In this document: positions 25,974 to 34,660 of the stretch, one piece after another
How the letters are laid out: each line of letters begins with the position of its first letter
How positions within the stretch are numbered: the stretch's first letter is position 1
Assembly (NCBI RefSeq): GCF_017349075.1
Contig: NZ_JAFMOF010000003.1
Span: 620,001-684,000, forward strand
Source of the DNA: Streptomyces triculaminicus
GTDB taxonomy: Bacteria; Actinomycetota; Actinomycetes; Streptomycetales; Streptomycetaceae
Length of the DNA: 64,000 bases
Direction of reading: 5' to 3'
The notes under the pieces: generated by a model
Told to the model about the DNA's origin: nothing
The model's input: only the letters and a program-made list of their open reading frames with translations
Databases searched by the model: none
Translations under genes and position numbers: made by a program

Positions 25974-28367
25974 GTGACGCCCCACCGTCAGGCCGCCGAG
26001 GAACCCACCGGCTACGCGGCGGCCCGGCTGCGGCTCCTGCACGAGGAGCCGCCGCCCGGCCCGGCCCTGCGGGCCGGGCTCGCCCGCCTCACCGACCGCT
26101 GGCTGGCCTCGCTCCTGGGCGGCGGCACCCAGGGCGTCGCGCTCGTCGCCGTCGGCGGCTACGGGCGCGGCGAGCTCTCCCCGCGCAGCGACCTCGACGT
26201 GCTCCTCCTGCACGACGGCACCGCCGGAGCCACCGGCATCGCCGCCGTAGCCGACCGCGTCTGGTACCCCGTATGGGACATGGGCCTGGCCCTCGACCAC
26301 TCCGTACGCACCCCCGCCGAGGCCCGCAGGACCGCGGCTGGCGACCTCAAGGTCCACCTCGGCCTCCTCGACGCCCGCCACCTCGCCGGCGACCCCGAGC
26401 TCACCGCCCGGCTGCGCACCACCGCCTACGAGGACTGGCGCGCCCAGGCCCCCGCCCGCCTGCCCGAACTGCGCGAGCTGTGCGAGGAACGCGCCAGACG
26501 CCAGGGCGAACTGCGCTTCCTCCTCGAACCCGACCTCAAGGAGGCCCGCGGCGGGCTCCGCGACGCCACCGCCCTGCGGGCCGTCGCCGCCTCCTGGCTC
26601 GCCGACGCGCCCCGCGAAGGACTCGAGGCGGCCCGCACCCTGCTCCTCGACACCCGCGACGCCCTCCACCTGGCCACCGGCCGCGCCACCGACCGGCTCG
26701 CCCTCCAGGAACAGGACCAGGTCGCGGCCGGCCTCGGCCTCCCCGACGCCGACGCCCTCCTGCGCGGCGTCTACGAAGCCGCCCACACCGTCGCCTACGC
26801 CGGCGAGGTCACCTGGCGCGAGGTGGGCCGGGTGCTGAAGTCCCGCTCCGGCCGGCCCCGGCTGCGCCGCATCCTCGGCGGGCGGGGCGGCCGCGGCGGC
26901 TTCGTCGAACCCGAGCGCGTCCCGCTCGCCGAGGGCGTCGTCGAGCAGGACGGCGAGGTCGTGCTCGCCCGCACCGCGCGCCCCGACCGCGACCCCGTGC
27001 TCCCCCTGCGCGCCGCGGCCGCCGCCGCGCAGGCCGGACTGCCGCTGTCCCGGCACGCCGTGCGGCGCATGACGGTCGCGGGGCCCCTGCCCGTGCCGTG
27101 GCCGGCCGAGGCCCGTGAGCAGCTCGTCACCCTCCTCGGCGCCGGCGAGCCCACCGTGGCCGTCTGGGAGGCCCTCGAGGCGGAGGGGATCGTCTCCCGG
27201 CTCCTGCCCGAGTGGGAGCACGTGCGCTGCCGCCCCCAGCGCAACCCCGTCCACCGCTGGACCGTCGACCGCCACCTCGTCGAGACGGCCGTCCAGGCCT
27301 CCGCCCTCACCCGGCGCGTCGGCCGCCCCGACCTGCTGCTCGTCGCCGCCCTCCTGCACGACATGGGCAAGGGGTACCCCGGCGACCACTCCGAGGCCGG
27401 CGCGGCCCTCGTCCCCGACATCGCCGCCCGCCTCGGCTTCGACGCCGAGGACACCGCCGTCCTCACCACGCTCGTACGCCACCACCTGCTGCTCGCCGAG
27501 ACCGCCACCCGCCGCGACCTCGACGACCCCGCCACGGTCCGTACGGTCACGGACGCCGTCTCGCGTACCGGCACGCTGGAACTGCTGCACGCCCTGACCG
27601 AGGCCGACGCCCGTGCCACCGGCCCGGCGGCCTGGAGCGACTGGCGGGCCACGCTGGTCGCCGACCTGGTCCGGCGCGCCGCCGCCGCGCTCGCCGGCGA
27701 ACCGGTCGCCGACCGCCCGGAGCCGGCGCCGACGGACGAGGAGGAACGGCTGGCGAAGGAGGCCCTGCGCACGGCCGGACCGGTGGTGGTCCTCGGTGCG
27801 CCGAGCGACGGTCTCGTCGCGGACACCGTGCGGCTGACCGTCGCCGTCCCCGACCGGCCCGGCATCCTGCCCGCCACGGCCGGCGTCCTGGCCCTGCACC
27901 GCCTCACGGTCCGCGCGGCGGACCTGCGGGCCGTCTCCGGCGCCCTCCTGCTGAACTGGCGCGTGGCCGCCGAGTACGGCTCCCTCCCGGACGCCGCCCG
28001 CCTGCGCGGCGACCTCGTACGGGCCCTGGACGGCTCCCTGCGCGTGGAGGACCGCCTCGCGGAGCGGGAGGCCGCCTACGGCAAGCGCCGCCGGGGCGTG
28101 CCCCACGCCCCGCCCCGCGTCACCGTCGCGACCGGCGGCTCGCACGCCGCCACGGTCCTGGAGGTCCGCGCCCAGGACGCCCCCGGCCTGCTCCACCGCA
28201 TCGGGCGGGCGCTGGAGGACGCCGGGGTGTGGGTGCGGAGTGCCCACGTGAGCACGCTGGGGGCAAGCGTGGTGGACGCGTTCTATGTGACGGGAGTGGA
28301 GGGGGCGCCGCTGGCGGAGGGGGAGGCGGCGGTGTTGGCGACGGCGTTGGAGAAAGCTCTGCGGTGA
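25974..28367 (+). CDS. glnD: PII (adenylyl/uridylyl)transferase GlnD
   Basis: Bifunctional PII-modifying enzyme, 797 residues. Domains in order: nucleotidyltransferase with GGYGRGELSPRSDLDVLLLHD (about 63-83), a linker domain with ARGGLRDATALRAV, an HD hydrolase domain (HRWTVDRHLVETAVQA, LLHDMGKGYPGDHSEAG), and two C-terminal ACT domains (VAVPDRPGILPATAG; VRAQDAPGLLHRIGRALEDAGV). In actinobacteria it adenylylates GlnK at Tyr51. The GTG start has GGGAG upstream. It is the last gene of amtB-glnK-glnD and is followed by a hairpin. Confidence 0.95.
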   Translation: MTPHRQAAEEPTGYAAARLRLLHEEPPPGPALRAGLARLTDRWLASLLGGGTQGVALVAVGGYGRGELSPRSDLDVLLLHDGTAGATGIAAVADRVWYPVWDMGLALDHSVRTPAEARRTAAGDLKVHLGLLDARHLAGDPELTARLRTTAYEDWRAQAPARLPELRELCEERARRQGELRFLLEPDLKEARGGLRDATALRAVAASWLADAPREGLEAARTLLLDTRDALHLATGRATDRLALQEQDQVAAGLGLPDADALLRGVYEAAHTVAYAGEVTWREVGRVLKSRSGRPRLRRILGGRGGRGGFVEPERVPLAEGVVEQDGEVVLARTARPDRDPVLPLRAAAAAAQAGLPLSRHAVRRMTVAGPLPVPWPAEAREQLVTLLGAGEPTVAVWEALEAEGIVSRLLPEWEHVRCRPQRNPVHRWTVDRHLVETAVQASALTRRVGRPDLLLVAALLHDMGKGYPGDHSEAGAALVPDIAARLGFDAEDTAVLTTLVRHHLLLAETATRRDLDDPATVRTVTDAVSRTGTLELLHALTEADARATGPAAWSDWRATLVADLVRRAAAALAGEPVADRPEPAPTDEEERLAKEALRTAGPVVVLGAPSDGLVADTVRLTVAVPDRPGILPATAGVLALHRLTVRAADLRAVSGALLLNWRVAAEYGSLPDAARLRGDLVRALDGSLRVEDRLAEREAAYGKRRRGVPHAPPRVTVATGGSHAATVLEVRAQDAPGLLHRIGRALEDAGVWVRSAHVSTLGASVVDAFYVTGVEGAPLAEGEAAVLATALEKALR

Positions 28368-28494
28368 GGGGTGACCCTGTCGGGTAGTGGAGCGTTGAAC
28401 GGGAGTGTGCTCTCCGCTGGTGCGGAGGTGAGCCGCAGGTCAAGGCCAGGGCGCTCGGCGCCGAGGTCCGCTCCCCGCGCAGGCGGAGGTTCCG

Positions 28495-28524
28495 CCCGTG
28501 CCGGTCGAATCCGACCGGCACGGG
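28495..28524 (+). terminator. Terminator after the amtB-glnK-glnD operon
   Basis: CCCGTGCCGGTC-gaatcc-GACCGGCACGGG, a perfect 12-base stem, 75 bases before ffh. TACTCT (28546-28551) just downstream may be the ffh -10 box. Confidence 0.75.
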
Positions 28525-28598
28525 CCGTTCGGTCTCTGGGCCGGATACTCTTGAGGGCGATTGACCCTGCCCCCTGATGTTGAGGACCGACGAGCGCC

Positions 28599-30146
28599 GT
28601 GTTCGACACTCTCTCCGACCGCTTGGCGAATACCTTCAAGTCCCTCCGGGGCAAAGGAAGGCTCACCGAGGCGGACATCGACGCCACGGCGCGTGAGATC
28701 CGGATCGCCCTGCTTGAGGCCGACGTGGCCCTGCCGGTCGTGCGGTCTTTCATCCGGCAGGTCAAGGAGAGGGCCCTCGGCTCCGAGGTCTCCCAGGCGC
28801 TGAACCCCGCCCAGCAGGTCATCAAGATCGTCAACGACGAGCTGGTCACGATCCTCGGCGGCGAGACCCGCCGGCTGCGGTTCGCCAAGACCGGCCCGAC
28901 CGTGATCATGCTCGCCGGTCTGCAGGGTGCCGGTAAGACCACGCTCGCCGGAAAGCTCGGCAGCTGGCTGCAGAAGCAGGGCCACGCGCCCCTGCTCGTC
29001 GCCTGTGACCTGCAGCGTCCCAACGCCGTCAACCAGCTCGGCGTCGTCGCCGAGCGCGCCGGTGTGGCGATCTTCGCGCCGGAGCCGGGCAACGGCGTCG
29101 GCGACCCGGTGCAGGTGGCGAAGGACTCCGTCGAGTTCGCCCGGTCCAAGCAGCACGACGTCGTCATCGTCGACACCGCCGGCCGCCTCGGCATCGACGC
29201 CGAGCTGATGCAGCAGGCCGCGGACATCCGTGACGCGGTGCAGCCGCAGGAGATCCTCTTCGTCCTCGACGCCATGATCGGCCAGGACGCGGTCAACACC
29301 GCCGAGGCCTTCCGCGACGGCGTCGGCTTCGACGGCGTGGTGCTCTCCAAGCTCGACGGCGACGCCCGCGGTGGTGCCGCGCTGTCGGTCGCGCATGTGA
29401 CCGGCAAGCAGATCATGTTCGCCTCGAACGGCGAGAAGCTGGACGACTTCGACGCCTTCCACCCGGACCGCATGGCGTCCCGCATCCTCGGTATGGGCGA
29501 CATGCTCAGCCTCATCGAGAAGGCCGAGCAGACGTTCAGCCAGGACGAGGCCGAGAAGATGGCGGCCAAGCTGGCGAAGGGCCCCAAGGAGTTCACGCTC
29601 GACGACTTCCTGTCCCAGATGGAACAGGTTCGCAAGATGGGCTCGATCAGCAAGCTGCTCGGCATGCTCCCGGGCATGGGCCAGATCAAGGAGCAGATCA
29701 ACAACCTCGACGAGCGCGACGTCGACCGCACCGCCGCGATCATCAAGTCGATGACCCCGGCCGAGCGCCAGGACCCGACGATCATCAACGGTTCGCGCCG
29801 GGCCCGTATCGCCAAGGGTTCGGGCGTGGACGTCAGCGCCGTCAAGAACCTGGTCGAGCGTTTCTTCGACGCCCGCAAGATGATGTCGCGCATGGCGCAG
29901 GGCGGCGGCATGCCGGGAATGCCGGGCCTGCCGGGCATGGGCGGCGGTGCGGCCCGTAAGAAGAAGCAGCAGAAGCAGTCCAAGGGCAAGCGTCAGTCCG
30001 GTAACCCGATGAAGCGCAAGGCCGAGGAGCAGGCCGCCGCCGCGCGGCGCGAGGCGGCGCAGGCGGACAATCCGCTGGGCCTGCCGGCCGGCGAGAGCGC
30101 GCAGAACTTCGAACTCCCCGACGAGTTCAAGAAGTTCATGGGCTGA
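28599..30146 (+). CDS. ffh: Signal recognition particle protein Ffh
   Basis: SRP54-type GTPase that binds signal sequences and 4.5S RNA. Of 515 residues, the N and G domains occupy about 1-295 (AGLQGAGKTTLAGKLG, DLQRPNAVNQL, VDTAGRLGID, SKLDGDARGGAAL). The Met-rich M domain follows (MEQVRKMGSISKLLGMLPGM, SRRARIAKGSG), then a Gly/Met repeat (GGGMPGMPGLPGMGGG) and a basic/Gln-rich actinobacterial tail. The GTG start has a GAGGA element about 12 bases upstream. It acts with FtsY. Confidence 0.96.
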   Translation: MFDTLSDRLANTFKSLRGKGRLTEADIDATAREIRIALLEADVALPVVRSFIRQVKERALGSEVSQALNPAQQVIKIVNDELVTILGGETRRLRFAKTGPTVIMLAGLQGAGKTTLAGKLGSWLQKQGHAPLLVACDLQRPNAVNQLGVVAERAGVAIFAPEPGNGVGDPVQVAKDSVEFARSKQHDVVIVDTAGRLGIDAELMQQAADIRDAVQPQEILFVLDAMIGQDAVNTAEAFRDGVGFDGVVLSKLDGDARGGAALSVAHVTGKQIMFASNGEKLDDFDAFHPDRMASRILGMGDMLSLIEKAEQTFSQDEAEKMAAKLAKGPKEFTLDDFLSQMEQVRKMGSISKLLGMLPGMGQIKEQINNLDERDVDRTAAIIKSMTPAERQDPTIINGSRRARIAKGSGVDVSAVKNLVERFFDARKMMSRMAQGGGMPGMPGLPGMGGGAARKKKQQKQSKGKRQSGNPMKRKAEEQAAAARREAAQADNPLGLPAGESAQNFELPDEFKKFMG

Positions 30147-30195
30147 TCCGCGACAGCGGTCGACAAGCGGTCACGGCCGCGGTCATGGCCGTAGG

Positions 30196-30226
30196 AAAGC
30201 CCCCTGGCGGATGCCGGGGGGCTTTT
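30196..30226 (+). terminator. Intrinsic terminator after ffh
   Basis: AAAGCCCCCTGGC-ggat-GCCGGGGGGCTTTT, a 13-base stem with one G-T pair and a T-run; it can also serve the convergent methyltransferase gene. Confidence 0.85.
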
Positions 30227-30249
30227 CGCGTATCGCGGCGGCCGCCCGG

Positions 30250-31077
30250 CTAGACCCTGGCTATCAGGTAGCGGAACACGTTGGGCATCCACACCGTGCC
30301 GTCGCGCCGCAGATGCGGATGGAGCGCCTCGATGAGTTCCTTGGTGACCTGTTCCTCGTCCGTGGCCCGTACCGCCGCGTCGAAGGCGCCGGTGGACAGC
30401 AGGCCGCGGACGGCGCTGGCCATGTCGGCGTAGCCGTACGGGCAGGAGACGCGGCCCGAGCCGTCGGGGGTGAGGCCGGCCCGGAGGGCGAGGTTCTCCA
30501 GGTCGTCGCGCCCGCTGGGGCGCCAGCGGGCGGGTGCGCACATGGGGTCGGCCAGGCGGGCGGCGACGCGCAGCGCGCCGGAGGCGGCGCAGCGTTCCTG
30601 CGGGCCCCAGCCGGCCAGGACGACGGGGGCGCCCTGGACGGCCTTGTCGGCGGCGAGGGAGAGGGCGTCGGCGAGGGCCTGGGCGTCGCCGGCGGCGGTC
30701 AGGAGCGGCTCGAAGGCGGTGATGAGGGTGAACGGGCCGTCCGTGGGGTCCTGGACGGCTTCGGGGCCGCCGAGGTGGAGCCGGGCGCCGTCCTCGGGGG
30801 CGCCGTCGGGCAGGAGTCGTTCGCGGGCGAGCTCGAGCCGGCGGCCGTCGTGGTCGACGCCGCAGACGGTGGCGCCGCGGGCGGCGGCCATGAGCAGGGA
30901 GAGTCCGGAGCCGCAGCCCAGGCCCAGGAGCCGGGTCTCGGGGCCGACCTCGAGGCGTTCGTAGACCGCTTCGTAGAGCGGTACCAGCATCCGTTCCTGG
31001 ATTTCCGCCCAGTCGCGGGCCCGTGACGCGGGCGAGGTCGGGGACGGCCGGTGCCGCCGTACGAGCGTAGGTGTCAT
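30250..31077 (-). CDS. SAM-dependent methyltransferase (class I)
   Basis: A 275-residue Rossmann-fold methyltransferase. Motif I is LLGLGCGSGLSLLMAAARG (about 54-72), with the acidic loop VCGVDHDGRRLELARERL after it and a LITAFEPLLTAAGD region. The substrate is not recognisable. I recall similar proteins at this position (next to ffh) in other Streptomyces. Start ATG 31077 (MTPTLVRRH) is favoured by homology; an ATG at 31140 would add 21 residues. It is convergent with ffh and divergent from proS. Confidence 0.82.
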   Translation of the reverse strand: MTPTLVRRHRPSPTSPASRARDWAEIQERMLVPLYEAVYERLEVGPETRLLGLGCGSGLSLLMAAARGATVCGVDHDGRRLELARERLLPDGAPEDGARLHLGGPEAVQDPTDGPFTLITAFEPLLTAAGDAQALADALSLAADKAVQGAPVVLAGWGPQERCAASGALRVAARLADPMCAPARWRPSGRDDLENLALRAGLTPDGSGRVSCPYGYADMASAVRGLLSTGAFDAAVRATDEEQVTKELIEALHPHLRRDGTVWMPNVFRYLIARV

Positions 31078-31413
31078 CGAATGCGCCCCAATCCGCCGGG
31101 TGACGTGTCCTTGTGCCCTGGTCCGTCGTTCCGCCCCCATGAGTGCCGCTGTCCGTGCGAGTGCCGCTGTCCGTGCGTTGTGGTGAAGAACCCCCCGATG
31201 CCAGAGAACTCCGCTTCCGCCGTCGAGTCCAGGGGGTGGCGCGAGAACGTTCCCGTATGCCCACGATGGCATGTGCCGGGGCTCGTCGCACGAAATGGCG
31301 GGGTGGCCGGATACGGAAACGGAAGGCGAACACGGGCACGGTGCGGCCGGGAAGGAGGGGTGGCCGGCGGACGGATTCACACTCGGCGTGGTGAGCCCCG
31401 TACCATTCGCAGC
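31078..31413. other. Divergent promoter region of the methyltransferase and proS
   Basis: No supported gene in 336 bases. It holds the tandem repeat at 31141-31176 and, near proS, TTCACA (31376-31381) and TACCAT (31401-31406), spacing 19, which would start transcription at the proS ATG. Confidence 0.5.
31141..31176. repeat. Perfect 18-base tandem duplication
   Basis: GAGTGCCGCTGTCCGTGC occurs twice head to tail (31141-31158, 31159-31176) in the intergenic region. Confidence 0.8.
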
Positions 31414-32829
31414 ATGGCAAAGGCTCCCATTCTCACCCCCCAGGCGGAAGACTTCCCGCGCTGGTACCAGGACTTGATCAACAAGGCCGAGCTGGCCGAC
31501 AACGGCCCGGTGCGCGGCACCATGGTCATCCGCCCGTACGGGTACGGGCTCTGGGAGCGCATGCAGCAGGAGATGGACGCCCGGATCAAGGACGCGGGCG
31601 CCTCCAACGCGTACTTCCCGATGTTCATCCCGCAGTCGTACCTGACGCGTGAGGCCGAGCACGTCGAGGGCTTCGCGCCCGAGCTCGCGGTCGTCACGCA
31701 CGGCGGCGGCAAGGAGCTCGAGGAGCCGGTCGTGGTCCGGCCCACGTCCGAGACGATCATCAACGAGTACTTCTCCAAGTGGGTGCAGAGCTACCGCGAC
31801 CTGCCCCTGCTGATCAACCAGTGGGCGAACGTGGTGCGTTGGGAGATGCGTCCGCGCGTCTTCCTGCGGACGAGCGAGTTCCTGTGGCAGGAGGGGCACA
31901 CCGCCCACGCCACGTACGAGGACGCCCGCGACTACGCGGCCCGGATCCACCGTGACGTCTACTACGACTTCATGGTCAACGTCCTGGGCATCGACGTCGT
32001 CCTCGGCCGCAAGACGCCCAAGGAGCGTTTCGCGGGCGCGATCAACACCCTCACCCTCGAGGGCATGATGGGCGACGGCAAGGCGCTGCAGCTGGGCACC
32101 AGCCATGAGCTGGGCCAGAACTTCGCCAAGGCGTTCAACACCTCCTACCTGTCCAAGGGCGGGCAGCAGGAGCTGGTCTGGCAGACCTCGTGGGGCGTGT
32201 CGACCCGCATGGTCGGCGGTCTGATCATGTCGCACGGCGACGACAGCGGTCTGCGCGTGCCGCCGCGGCTGGCGTCGGTCCAGGCCGTGGTCCTGGCGAT
32301 CAAGGGTGACGAGGCCGTGCTGGCCAAGGTCCGCGAGATCGGCGACGTGCTCAAGGCCGCGGGCGTGCGGGTGCAGGTCGACGACCGCACCGACACCCCC
32401 TTCGGCCGCCGGGCCGTGGACTGGGAGCTCAAGGGCGTTCCGGTCCGCATCGAGATCGGCCCGCGCGACCTGGAGAACGGCACGGCCATGCTGGCCCGCC
32501 GCATTCCGGGCGGCAAGGAGCCGGTGCGCATCGAGGAGCTGGCCGCGCTGCTGCCGAAGGTCCTGGAGGAGGACCAGGAGCTGCTGCTGCGCCAGTCGCG
32601 CGAGCGCCGTGAGTCCCGCACGACGGACGTGAAGACCATCGAGGAGGCGGCCGAGGTCGCTGTCGCCGGTGGCTGGGCCCGCATTCCGTGGGCGACGCTG
32701 GGCGCGGAGGGCGAGGCCAAGCTGGCCGAGCAGGCCGTGACGGTGCGCTGCCTGGTGGCGGAGGACGGCTCGGTGCCGGACTCCGACGACGCCCCGGGCG
32801 CCGTGGCGATCGTCGCCCGCGCCTACTGA
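31414..32829 (+). CDS. proS: Prolyl-tRNA synthetase, archaeal/eukaryotic-type (short form)
   Basis: Class II ProRS, 471 residues, charging tRNA-Pro. It belongs to the archaeal/eukaryote-like group: no bacterial editing insert between motifs 2 and 3, motif 2 written RVFLRTSEFLWQEGHTAHAT, the QTSWGVSTRMVGGLIMSHGDD region, and a C-terminal extension ending in Tyr (VAIVARAY), a hallmark of that type. Motif 1 surrounds MVIRPYGYGLWERMQ. No ribosome site; the -10 box TACCAT suggests leaderless expression. Many Streptomyces also have a long bacterial-type proS elsewhere, so this may be a second, conditionally used copy. A strong terminator follows. Confidence 0.93.
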   Translation: MAKAPILTPQAEDFPRWYQDLINKAELADNGPVRGTMVIRPYGYGLWERMQQEMDARIKDAGASNAYFPMFIPQSYLTREAEHVEGFAPELAVVTHGGGKELEEPVVVRPTSETIINEYFSKWVQSYRDLPLLINQWANVVRWEMRPRVFLRTSEFLWQEGHTAHATYEDARDYAARIHRDVYYDFMVNVLGIDVVLGRKTPKERFAGAINTLTLEGMMGDGKALQLGTSHELGQNFAKAFNTSYLSKGGQQELVWQTSWGVSTRMVGGLIMSHGDDSGLRVPPRLASVQAVVLAIKGDEAVLAKVREIGDVLKAAGVRVQVDDRTDTPFGRRAVDWELKGVPVRIEIGPRDLENGTAMLARRIPGGKEPVRIEELAALLPKVLEEDQELLLRQSRERRESRTTDVKTIEEAAEVAVAGGWARIPWATLGAEGEAKLAEQAVTVRCLVAEDGSVPDSDDAPGAVAIVARAY

Positions 32830-32839
32830 TCCACCTCGT

Positions 32840-32873
32840 CCTCGGGCGCGCGCTTCCCAGCGCGCGCCCGAGG
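32840..32873 (+). terminator. Terminator after proS
   Basis: CCTCGGGCGCGCGCT-tccc-AGCGCGCGCCCGAGG, a perfect 15-base stem, then CGTTTG. Confidence 0.85.
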
Positions 32874-32896
32874 CGTTTGCGCCGGGTCGTGTTCCT

Positions 32897-32912
32897 TACT
32901 GATGAGTCAGTA
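32897..32912. promoter_or_regulatory. Dyad TACTGA-tgag-TCAGTA upstream of the SprT-like gene
   Basis: A perfect 6-base inverted repeat with four-base centre, of the size and type bound by TetR-family repressors, about 165 bases before the gene at 33075. Confidence 0.45.
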
Positions 32913-33024
32913 CGTCCCACCTTGCGAACTGGTGCACGGCTCATCCGCCTTCTCCGTAGTTCTGCGCACCCGCCCTCCTCAGGGCGTATGAGGCGGGAAA
33001 CTGACTGGTACGTGCAAATTATTT

Positions 33025-33058
33025 GGGATGGCCCGGTATCGGAACACCGGGCCGTCCC
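33025..33058 (+). promoter_or_regulatory. Hairpin in the leader of the SprT-like gene
   Basis: GGGATGGCCCGGT and ACCGGGCCGTCCC pair over 13 bases (one G-T) around ATCGGAAC, ending 16 bases before the GTG start. AT-rich AAATTATTT lies just upstream. It could attenuate transcription or regulate translation. Confidence 0.5.
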
Positions 33059-33074
33059 GGCTCGTTGTCACGAC

Positions 33075-33665
33075 GTGAGCACGACACCACCTGTTCTCGC
33101 CGCAGAGCTGGCGCAGGCGTGGGCCGACATTCAGCGGTTCCACCCCGAGCTGCCGGATCTAGCCGCGCCCGAATCGTTGATCGGGGAGTCGTCGTCCGCC
33201 TGTGGCGCCGAGCTCTCCTTCGAAAGGCTGCTGCACGAGGCAGTGCACGGCATCGCGGCCGCCCGCGGTGTCCGCGACACCTCTCGTGCCGGCCGCTACC
33301 ACAACCGCCGGTTCCTGGCGATCGCCGAGGAGCTGGGGCTCGATCACAGCGATGAGCCGCATCCCAGCAGCGGCTTCTCCCTGGTCGTGCTCAACCCCGA
33401 GGCGCGCAAGCGCTACCGCTCCACCATCGACAGACTCCAGCGCGCGCTCAAGGCGCACACGGTCGCCACGGCCGCCGACACCTCGCGCACCTTCCGGGGC
33501 CCGGCCGCGCGCCACGGCTCCTCCGGCGGCGGGGTGCGGGTGAAGGCGGTCTGCCAGTGCGGGCGCAACGTCCGGGTCGTCCCGTCCGTGCTCGCCCAGG
33601 CGCCGATCATGTGCGGCGGCTGCGGCCAGCCGTTCCGCATTCCCGAGGCGGTCTCGGTCGGCTGA
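33075..33665 (+). CDS. SprT-like zinc metalloprotease-type protein
   Basis: A 196-residue protein usually annotated as hypothetical. Residues 54-58 are HEAVH, a zincin HExxH motif within RLLHEAVHGIAAARG. His76 in GRYHNRRFLAIAEELGL fits the downstream third ligand of SprT/Spartan proteins, which precedes a Phe and a lae-LG helix. The C-terminus carries a zinc-ribbon-like set, CQC (160-162) and CGGC (180-183), as in SprT. SprT/SPRTN-type proteins cut DNA-protein crosslinks or are of unknown role; activity here is inference. GTG 33075 is preceded by a hairpin and no obvious ribosome site. It lies alone between proS and rpsP. Confidence 0.75.
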   Translation: MSTTPPVLAAELAQAWADIQRFHPELPDLAAPESLIGESSSACGAELSFERLLHEAVHGIAAARGVRDTSRAGRYHNRRFLAIAEELGLDHSDEPHPSSGFSLVVLNPEARKRYRSTIDRLQRALKAHTVATAADTSRTFRGPAARHGSSGGGVRVKAVCQCGRNVRVVPSVLAQAPIMCGGCGQPFRIPEAVSVG

Positions 33666-33967
33666 CGCCGGTGGTTCGCGTCGGCCGGCCGAGTCGGTGA
33701 CGTCCCGGGGTGCGGCCCGGGCCTGTCCGCGCCGGCAGGTGTCGCGGCCGGCGGGTTCGTGGTCGGCGGATTCGTGGTCGGTTCGGGGTCGCAGGTTCCC
33801 GGTCGGCAGGTACGCGAGGGTGTGGCACAATGGGTCGCTGTACTCGACAGTCGCATAGGACCCCTCTCTCCTCCGGCTGACGCGTCCATCGGGCACCCCG
33901 AGTACCGCAAACCCCACGTGGCATCTCGTTGTGCCCAACCACGTCAAGACCAGGAGACACCACTCCA
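33666..33967. other. Promoter and leader region of the rpsP operon
   Basis: 302 bases without a gene. It contains a tandem repeat (33750-33779), a possible -10 box CACAAT (33826-33831) without a strong -35, and AGGAG (33951-33955), the rpsP ribosome site. Confidence 0.5.
33750..33779. repeat. 15-base tandem repeat upstream of rpsP
   Basis: GGCGGGTTCGTGGTC and GGCGGATTCGTGGTC are adjacent with one difference; a third degenerate copy may follow (GGTTCGGGGTCG). Confidence 0.65.
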
Positions 33968-34399
33968 GTGGCAGTCAAGATCAAGCTGAAGCGTCTGGGC
34001 AAGATCCGTTCGCCTCACTACCGCATCGTCGTCGCCGACTCCCGTACCCGCCGTGACGGCCGGGCCATCGAGGAGATCGGTCTGTACCACCCGGTGCAGA
34101 ACCCCTCGCGCATCGAGGTCAACAGCGAGCGCGCCCAGTACTGGCTGAGCGTCGGCGCCCAGCCGACCGAGCCCGTCATGGCCATCCTCAAGGTCACCGG
34201 CGACTGGCAGAAGTTCAAGGGCCTGCCGGCCCCGGCCCCGATGCTCGTGGCCGAGCCGAAGAAGGACGTCAGCGGCCTCTTCGAGTCCGCCGTGAGCGCC
34301 GCCGACGCGTCGAAGGGTGAGGCCATCACCCCCAAGGCGAAGAAGTCGGAGAAGAAGGACGAGGCCGAGGCCGAGTCCGCTGAGTCGACCGAGGCCTGA
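33968..34399 (+). CDS. rpsP: 30S ribosomal protein S16
   Basis: S16, 143 residues. The globular part (1-85, MAVKIKLKRLGKIRSPHYRI, DSRTRRDGRAIEEIGLYHP) is typical; the tail (about 95-143) is a Lys/Glu/Ala-rich extension common in actinobacteria. The GTG start has AGGAG 12 bases upstream. It is the first gene of the rpsP-khpA-rimM-trmD cluster; the KH-domain gene starts two bases after its stop. Confidence 0.97.
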   Translation: MAVKIKLKRLGKIRSPHYRIVVADSRTRRDGRAIEEIGLYHPVQNPSRIEVNSERAQYWLSVGAQPTEPVMAILKVTGDWQKFKGLPAPAPMLVAEPKKDVSGLFESAVSAADASKGEAITPKAKKSEKKDEAEAESAESTEA

Positions 34400-34401
34400 G
34401 C

Positions 34402-34641
34402 GTGCTCGAGGAGGCCCTCGAGCACCTCGTAAAGGGCATCGTCGACAACCCCGACGAAGTGCAGGTCGCCTCGCGCAACCTGCGTCGCGGGCGCGTGCTG
34501 GAGGTCCGGGTTCACCCCGATGACCTCGGCAAGGTGATCGGCCGCAACGGCCGCACCGCGCGCGCACTGCGCACCGTCGTGGGCGCCATCGGCGGCCGTG
34601 GCATCCGCGTCGACCTGGTCGACGTGGATGACATCCGCTGA
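34402..34641 (+). CDS. khpA: KH-domain RNA-binding protein KhpA
   Basis: KhpA-type protein of 79 residues with one KH domain: the GxxG loop is in VIGRNGRTARALRTVV. In other bacteria KhpA binds many RNAs and pairs with KhpB/Jag to affect cell division and shape. It lies between rpsP and rimM as in most actinobacteria and many Firmicutes. GTG 34402 follows the rpsP stop directly, suggesting coupled translation. A perfect hairpin follows before rimM. Confidence 0.93.
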   Translation: MLEEALEHLVKGIVDNPDEVQVASRNLRRGRVLEVRVHPDDLGKVIGRNGRTARALRTVVGAIGGRGIRVDLVDVDDIR

Positions 34642-34660
34642 GCAGCGATAGAGCACTGGC

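Noticed and set aside
26795..27907. Minus-strand Ser/Arg-rich frame inside glnD
   Set aside because: Antisense of intact glnD domains; composition is that of a reversed GC-rich gene.
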